A stretch of 64,000 bases of DNA from contig CAWAEZ010000008.1 in NCBI GenBank assembly GCA_963781195.1, positions 124,001 to 188,000 on the forward strand, in the 5' to 3' direction. Positions within the stretch are counted from its first letter, which is position 1; each line of letters begins with the position of its first letter. Below, in pieces: positions 60,820-64,000 of the stretch. Source of the DNA: JAJPKK01 sp963781195 (GTDB lineage Bacteria > Pseudomonadota > Alphaproteobacteria > Rhizobiales > Xanthobacteraceae). A program made the position numbers and the translations under genes. The notes under the pieces are model-generated. The model did not search any database and had not been told where the DNA came from. It worked only from the letters and a program-made list of their open reading frames with translations.

Positions 60820-62324
60820 TGTTCGACTACGACACCGCCTTGGAACAGCTCGCGCACCGCACCGTGCTGTGCGTCGGCGACCTCATGCTCGACGATTTCG
60901 TCTATGGCGACGTCTCGCGGGTCTCGCCCGAGGCGCCGGTGCCGGTCATTGCGGTGCGGCGCGAGGAGAAGGTGATCGGCGGTGCCGGCAACGTGGCGCG
61001 CAATCTCGCCGGCCTCGGCGCCCGCTGCCTGTTCGTCGGCGTGGTCGGGGCCGACGAGGCGGCCGACCTCGTGACCAGGACCATCGCCGGGTTCGCTGCG
61101 ATCGAGCCGCATCTCGTCGTCGATGCCGGCCGGCCGACCAGCCGCAAGGTGCGGTTCGTGTCCGAGCACTACTCGTCGCACCTGTTGCGGGCCGACTGGG
61201 AGCTGGCAAAGCCGGTGTCGCCGGAGATCGAGGCGCTGCTGATCGAGCGGGTGACGGAACTCGTGCCGCGGGCCGATGCGGTGGTGCTGTCCGATTACGC
61301 AAAGGGCGTGCTCACGCAGCCGCTGATTCGGACCGTCATCGACCTGGCGGCGAAGTTGGGAAAACCGGTGGTGGTCGACCCCAAGGGCACCGATTTCTCG
61401 ATCTATCGCGGCGCCACCGTGATCACGCCGAACCGCAAGGAGCTCGCGGAATCGACCCGCATGCCGGTCGTCACTCCGCCCGAGATCGCGGCGGCGGCAG
61501 CGGCGATCCGCAGTTCTGCCGGCACGCAGGCGGTGCTGGTGACGCTGAGCGAAGAGGGCGTGTTGCTCGAAGTCGAAGGCGCCGAGCCGGTGCACGTGCC
61601 GGCCTATCCGGTGCGGGTGCGCGACGTATCGGGCGCCGGCGACACCGTGGCCGCGGTGCTCGCGGTTCTGCTCGCCACCGGCGCGGACTTCGAGGCCGCG
61701 GCGCGCGCCGCCAATGCCGCCGCCTCGGTGGTGGTGGGCAAGCGCGGCACCGCGACGGTGACGGTCTCCGAGCTGCGCTCGCGCATCCTGCCGGCCGCGG
61801 CGCTCGCGGCCGAGGAGAAGATCGCGTTCGATCCCGCGGTGGCCGGCGAGCGGGTGCGCGAATGGCGCGCCGCCGGGCTGCGCATCGGTTTCACCAACGG
61901 CTGTTTCGACATCCTCCATCCCGGCCACGTGCACGTGCTCACCCAGGCGCGCGCGGCGTGCGACCGGCTGGTGGTCGGCCTCAACAGCGACGCCTCGGTC
62001 AAGCGGCTCAAGGGGCCGGAGCGGCCGATCCAGGATGTGCACGCCCGCGCCGGCGTGCTGGCGGCGCTGGAGGCGGTCGACCTCGTGGCGATCTTCGAGG
62101 ACGACACCCCGCTCGAACTGATCCGCCGGCTCCGCCCGAGCGTGCTCGTCAAGGGCGGCGACTATCGCAAGGAGACCGTGGTCGGTCACGAACTCGTCGA
62201 GGCGAACGGCGGCGAGGTGATGCTGGTCGATATCGTGCCCGGCCATTCCACCACTCGCATCGTCGAGCGGTCGGGCGGCCCGGCGGCCGACGGCGCGCGC
62301 CGCAAAGAGGCGGCCAAAAGCTGA
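60819..62324 (+). CDS. hldE: bifunctional heptose 7-phosphate kinase / heptose 1-phosphate adenylyltransferase
   Basis: This 501-residue fusion covers two steps of ADP-heptose synthesis. The N-terminal PfkB-type kinase domain has VGDLMLDDFVYGDVSRVSPEAPVPV, GGAGNVARNLAGLGA and DVSGAGDTVAAVLAVLLA (the catalytic Asp). The C-terminal nucleotidyltransferase domain from about residue 345 begins with GFTNGCFDILHPGHVHVLTQAR (HxGH) and includes LNSDASVKRLKG and VKGGDYRKETVVGHELV. Both active sites look intact. It overlaps hldD by one base. Confidence 0.97.
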   Translation: MFDYDTALEQLAHRTVLCVGDLMLDDFVYGDVSRVSPEAPVPVIAVRREEKVIGGAGNVARNLAGLGARCLFVGVVGADEAADLVTRTIAGFAAIEPHLVVDAGRPTSRKVRFVSEHYSSHLLRADWELAKPVSPEIEALLIERVTELVPRADAVVLSDYAKGVLTQPLIRTVIDLAAKLGKPVVVDPKGTDFSIYRGATVITPNRKELAESTRMPVVTPPEIAAAAAAIRSSAGTQAVLVTLSEEGVLLEVEGAEPVHVPAYPVRVRDVSGAGDTVAAVLAVLLATGADFEAAARAANAAASVVVGKRGTATVTVSELRSRILPAAALAAEEKIAFDPAVAGERVREWRAAGLRIGFTNGCFDILHPGHVHVLTQARAACDRLVVGLNSDASVKRLKGPERPIQDVHARAGVLAALEAVDLVAIFEDDTPLELIRRLRPSVLVKGGDYRKETVVGHELVEANGGEVMLVDIVPGHSTTRIVERSGGPAADGARRKEAAKS

Positions 62325-62375
62325 CGTCACCAACCGACCTCACGTTGGACTCACGCGTTGGATAAAGGAGCCCGG

Positions 62376-62894
62376 ATGCCGCCGAACCCGCCTTCCGCAC
62401 CCCGTGACGATGAGACGATGCTGCGCCGCGCCTTCGATGTCGCCCGCCGCTCCCGCAGCCAGGGCGACCATCCGTTCGGTGCGCTGCTCGCCGGACCCGA
62501 CGGCGAGGTGCTGCGCGAGCAGTGCAACGGATATTCCTCGGAAGGCGGCGACATGACGGCCCATGCCGAACGTCTGCTCGCCACCTGGGCGTCGCGCACC
62601 CATGCTCCGGAGTTTCTCGCCCGCTGCACGCTCTACACGTCGGCCGAGCCGTGCGCGATGTGCGCGGGTGCGATCTACTGGGCGGGCATCGGCCGCGTCG
62701 TGTTCGGCCAGACCGAGAAAGACCTCAAGGCGCTGACCGGCGACCACGCCGAGAATCCGACCCTCGACCTGCCGTGCCGGACCGTGTTTGCAGCCGGCCA
62801 GCGTCCGACCGAGGTGGTCGGTCCGTTGCTCGCGGACGAGGCCGCCGCTCTGCAGGCAGACTTCTGGCGCGAGAAGGCAAACGGCCCGGCGTAG
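62376..62894 (+). CDS. nucleoside/nucleobase deaminase
   Basis: This 172-residue zinc-dependent deaminase of the cytidine/deoxycytidylate fold has the catalytic His-Ala-Glu in MTAHAERL and the zinc Cys pair in SAEPCAMCAGAIYWAG. The group includes guanine deaminase and tRNA adenosine deaminase; the DHPFGALLAGPDGEV start and long C-terminus fit the guanine deaminase-like branch better than TadA. The substrate needs testing. AAAGGAG precedes ATG 62376. The 51-base gap after hldE allows cotranscription. Confidence 0.92.
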   Translation: MPPNPPSAPRDDETMLRRAFDVARRSRSQGDHPFGALLAGPDGEVLREQCNGYSSEGGDMTAHAERLLATWASRTHAPEFLARCTLYTSAEPCAMCAGAIYWAGIGRVVFGQTEKDLKALTGDHAENPTLDLPCRTVFAAGQRPTEVVGPLLADEAAALQADFWREKANGPA

Positions 62895-62903
62895 CCCGAA
62901 GCT

Positions 62904-63461
62904 TCACGCGGGCGGCGGCAGCCATCCCCGCAGCACGGCCATGCCCAGCATGGCGACGTGGGGCGCATGATCGAACGATCCATCGAGCGTCGCGGCATAA
63001 AGCTCCGCAATCCCCACCAACCGATGCTCGACCCCGGTTTCCGGCTGCCAGCCCGGGATCGGCACGACGTCGCGGGCGAAGTAGGTCCACATCCGGTTGC
63101 CGAGCCGTCCGGAGTCCGGGAGGAGCATGGCGAGCGGCGCGATGGTGGTCGCCGCCAAGCCGACTTCCTCGGCGAGCTCGCGGATCGCACTCGCCTCCGG
63201 CGCCTCGTCGCCGTCGCGCAGGCCGCCGGGGAATTCGAGGGTGACGCGGCGCACCGCGGGCCGGAACTGGCGCACCAGAGGAATGCGCTGATCCGCCGTC
63301 ACCGCGAGCACGGAGACATAATCCATGGTGTCGATCGAGTGGTAGATCGCGCCCGCGTCATCGGGCGAGGCGACGACGCGGTTCTCGACGAGCGTCACCC
63401 AGTTCGACAGCCGCGTCGCGTCGGACGAGGCGATCCGCGGAAAACGCGCATCTGCAGTCAT
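62904..63461 (-). CDS. NUDIX hydrolase (ADP-sugar/ADP-ribose pyrophosphatase-like)
   Basis: The product is a 185-residue NUDIX enzyme. The Nudix box GLRDGDEAPEASAIRELAEEVGL matches G-x5-E-x7-R-E-U-x-E-E-x-G-U exactly. The upstream FRPAVRRVTLEFPGG supports the ADP-ribose pyrophosphatase-type subgroup. The reaction is likely hydrolysis of a nucleoside diphosphate linked to another group, using Mg2+. It is convergent with the deaminase gene, only nine bases apart. ATG 63461 is the only reasonable start. Confidence 0.92.
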   Translation of the reverse strand: MTADARFPRIASSDATRLSNWVTLVENRVVASPDDAGAIYHSIDTMDYVSVLAVTADQRIPLVRQFRPAVRRVTLEFPGGLRDGDEAPEASAIRELAEEVGLAATTIAPLAMLLPDSGRLGNRMWTYFARDVVPIPGWQPETGVEHRLVGIAELYAATLDGSFDHAPHVAMLGMAVLRGWLPPPA

Positions 63462-63497
63462 GGGTCGATCAACTCCCGTTCGCAGGGGTCAAAATAA

Positions 63498-64000
63498 TCA
63501 CAGCCGATAGTGCTGTTTCCAAGCCTGGAACATCAGCACGTTCCACAGCACGTTCTCGCGGCTCGCGGTGCCGGCTTGATGTTGATCCCACAGGCGCCGC
63601 ACTTCGGCCGGCGCCAAGATGCCGTCGCTCGCGAGCCGGGTGGGGGAGAGCAGATCGTCCGCCCATCCCCGCAACGCGCCGCGCAGCCACGCGCCGAGCG
63701 GAATCGAAAAACCCATTTTGGGCCGCTCGACGAGCCCGGGGGGCACGTAGCGGTGGAGCACCCGCCGCAGCACCCGTTTCGACTGCCTGCCGTCGAACTT
63801 GTAGCGGAGCGGCAGCGTCCAGGCGAACTCGACCAGGCGGTGATCGAGCATCGGCTCGCGCGCCTCGAGCGCCACCGCCATGGAGCAGCGATCGACCTTG
63901 GTCATGATGTCGTCGGGCAGGTAGCCGAGGGTGTCGTAATACTGCATGCGTGACACCGGGTCGGGCAGGATGCCGGCGAGGTCTTCCTCGGTCCGCAGCC
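63498..64000 (-). CDS. asparagine synthase-like protein, C-terminal part (5' end outside window)
   Basis: About 167 residues of the synthetase domain of an AsnB-type amidotransferase remain. Landmarks are DTLGYLPDDIMTKVDRCSMAVALEAREPMLDHRLVEFAWTLP and SKRVLRRVLHRYVPPGLVERPKMGFSIPLG. The frame is open to the end of the window, so the N-terminal glutaminase domain is beyond it. Homologues of this subtype are often found in exopolysaccharide loci, where they amidate sugar acids or act in surface modification. The location near the heptose genes fits that. Confidence 0.9.
   Translation of the reverse strand, partial: LRTEEDLAGILPDPVSRMQYYDTLGYLPDDIMTKVDRCSMAVALEAREPMLDHRLVEFAWTLPLRYKFDGRQSKRVLRRVLHRYVPPGLVERPKMGFSIPLGAWLRGALRGWADDLLSPTRLASDGILAPAEVRRLWDQHQAGTASRENVLWNVLMFQAWKQHYRL

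Overview
The window is GC-rich, almost fully coding DNA. It looks like chromosome from an alphaproteobacterium of the order Hyphomicrobiales, in the Bradyrhizobium/Rhodoplanes/Pseudolabrys neighbourhood. That placement is inference, not a database result. It rests on the DUF3551 secreted protein, the Omp25/31-like porin, the GEAS-type acetolactate synthase, many short secreted proteins, REP-like palindromes built on CCCGCAAGCGGG, and a heptose-type LPS core locus. No rRNA, tRNA, CRISPR array, transposase, phage gene or origin was recognised.

Layout. 1-4.3 kb: end of a beta-carbonic anhydrase, a HIT protein, a TctC-type binding protein, a DUF2161 protein, a DUF3551 protein and an exported creatininase. 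4.6-8.6 kb: the isoleucine/valine operon ilvB-ilvH-ilvC on the minus strand, with a promoter, a leader peptide rich in Val/Ile/Leu codons and a terminator, i.e. an attenuator. 8.9-20.6 kb: small redox and exported proteins (aldo/keto reductase, PfpI, FMN reductase, cytochrome c, metallo-beta-lactamase fold, porin, NHL propeller, Zn peptidase). 20.6-28.7 kb: an RND pump without adaptor, an MFS carrier, an exported CMD-fold protein and a sugar-acid dehydratase. 29.0-32.3 kb: an F420 pair, FbiC (CofG-CofH fusion) overlapping an F420:NADP oxidoreductase. 33.3-35.7 kb: an MMPL/RND exporter.

36.0-46.1 kb is the most distinctive part. Three tandem exported multicopper oxidases lie head to tail. Two of them carry a C-terminal six-repeat FG-GAP/VCBS propeller. 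Two paralogous small secreted proteins are transcribed divergently from the first and third oxidase.

46.5-64 kb is largely envelope related: an unpaired LptF, an MsbA-like ABC exporter, waaC with a membrane GT-C protein, gmhA, waaF, hldD and hldE, then an AsnB-like protein running off the end. Among them sit pcaD and galE, each apparently broken by one extra G/C base, a FAH-family hydrolase, and a chimeric heme-c/propeller protein.

Across the window, short tandem repeats with a period of 15 bp (one array of 13 bp) recur at gene edges, several of them in frame inside N-termini. Together with the oxidase cluster and the ilv attenuator these are the observations most worth following up.
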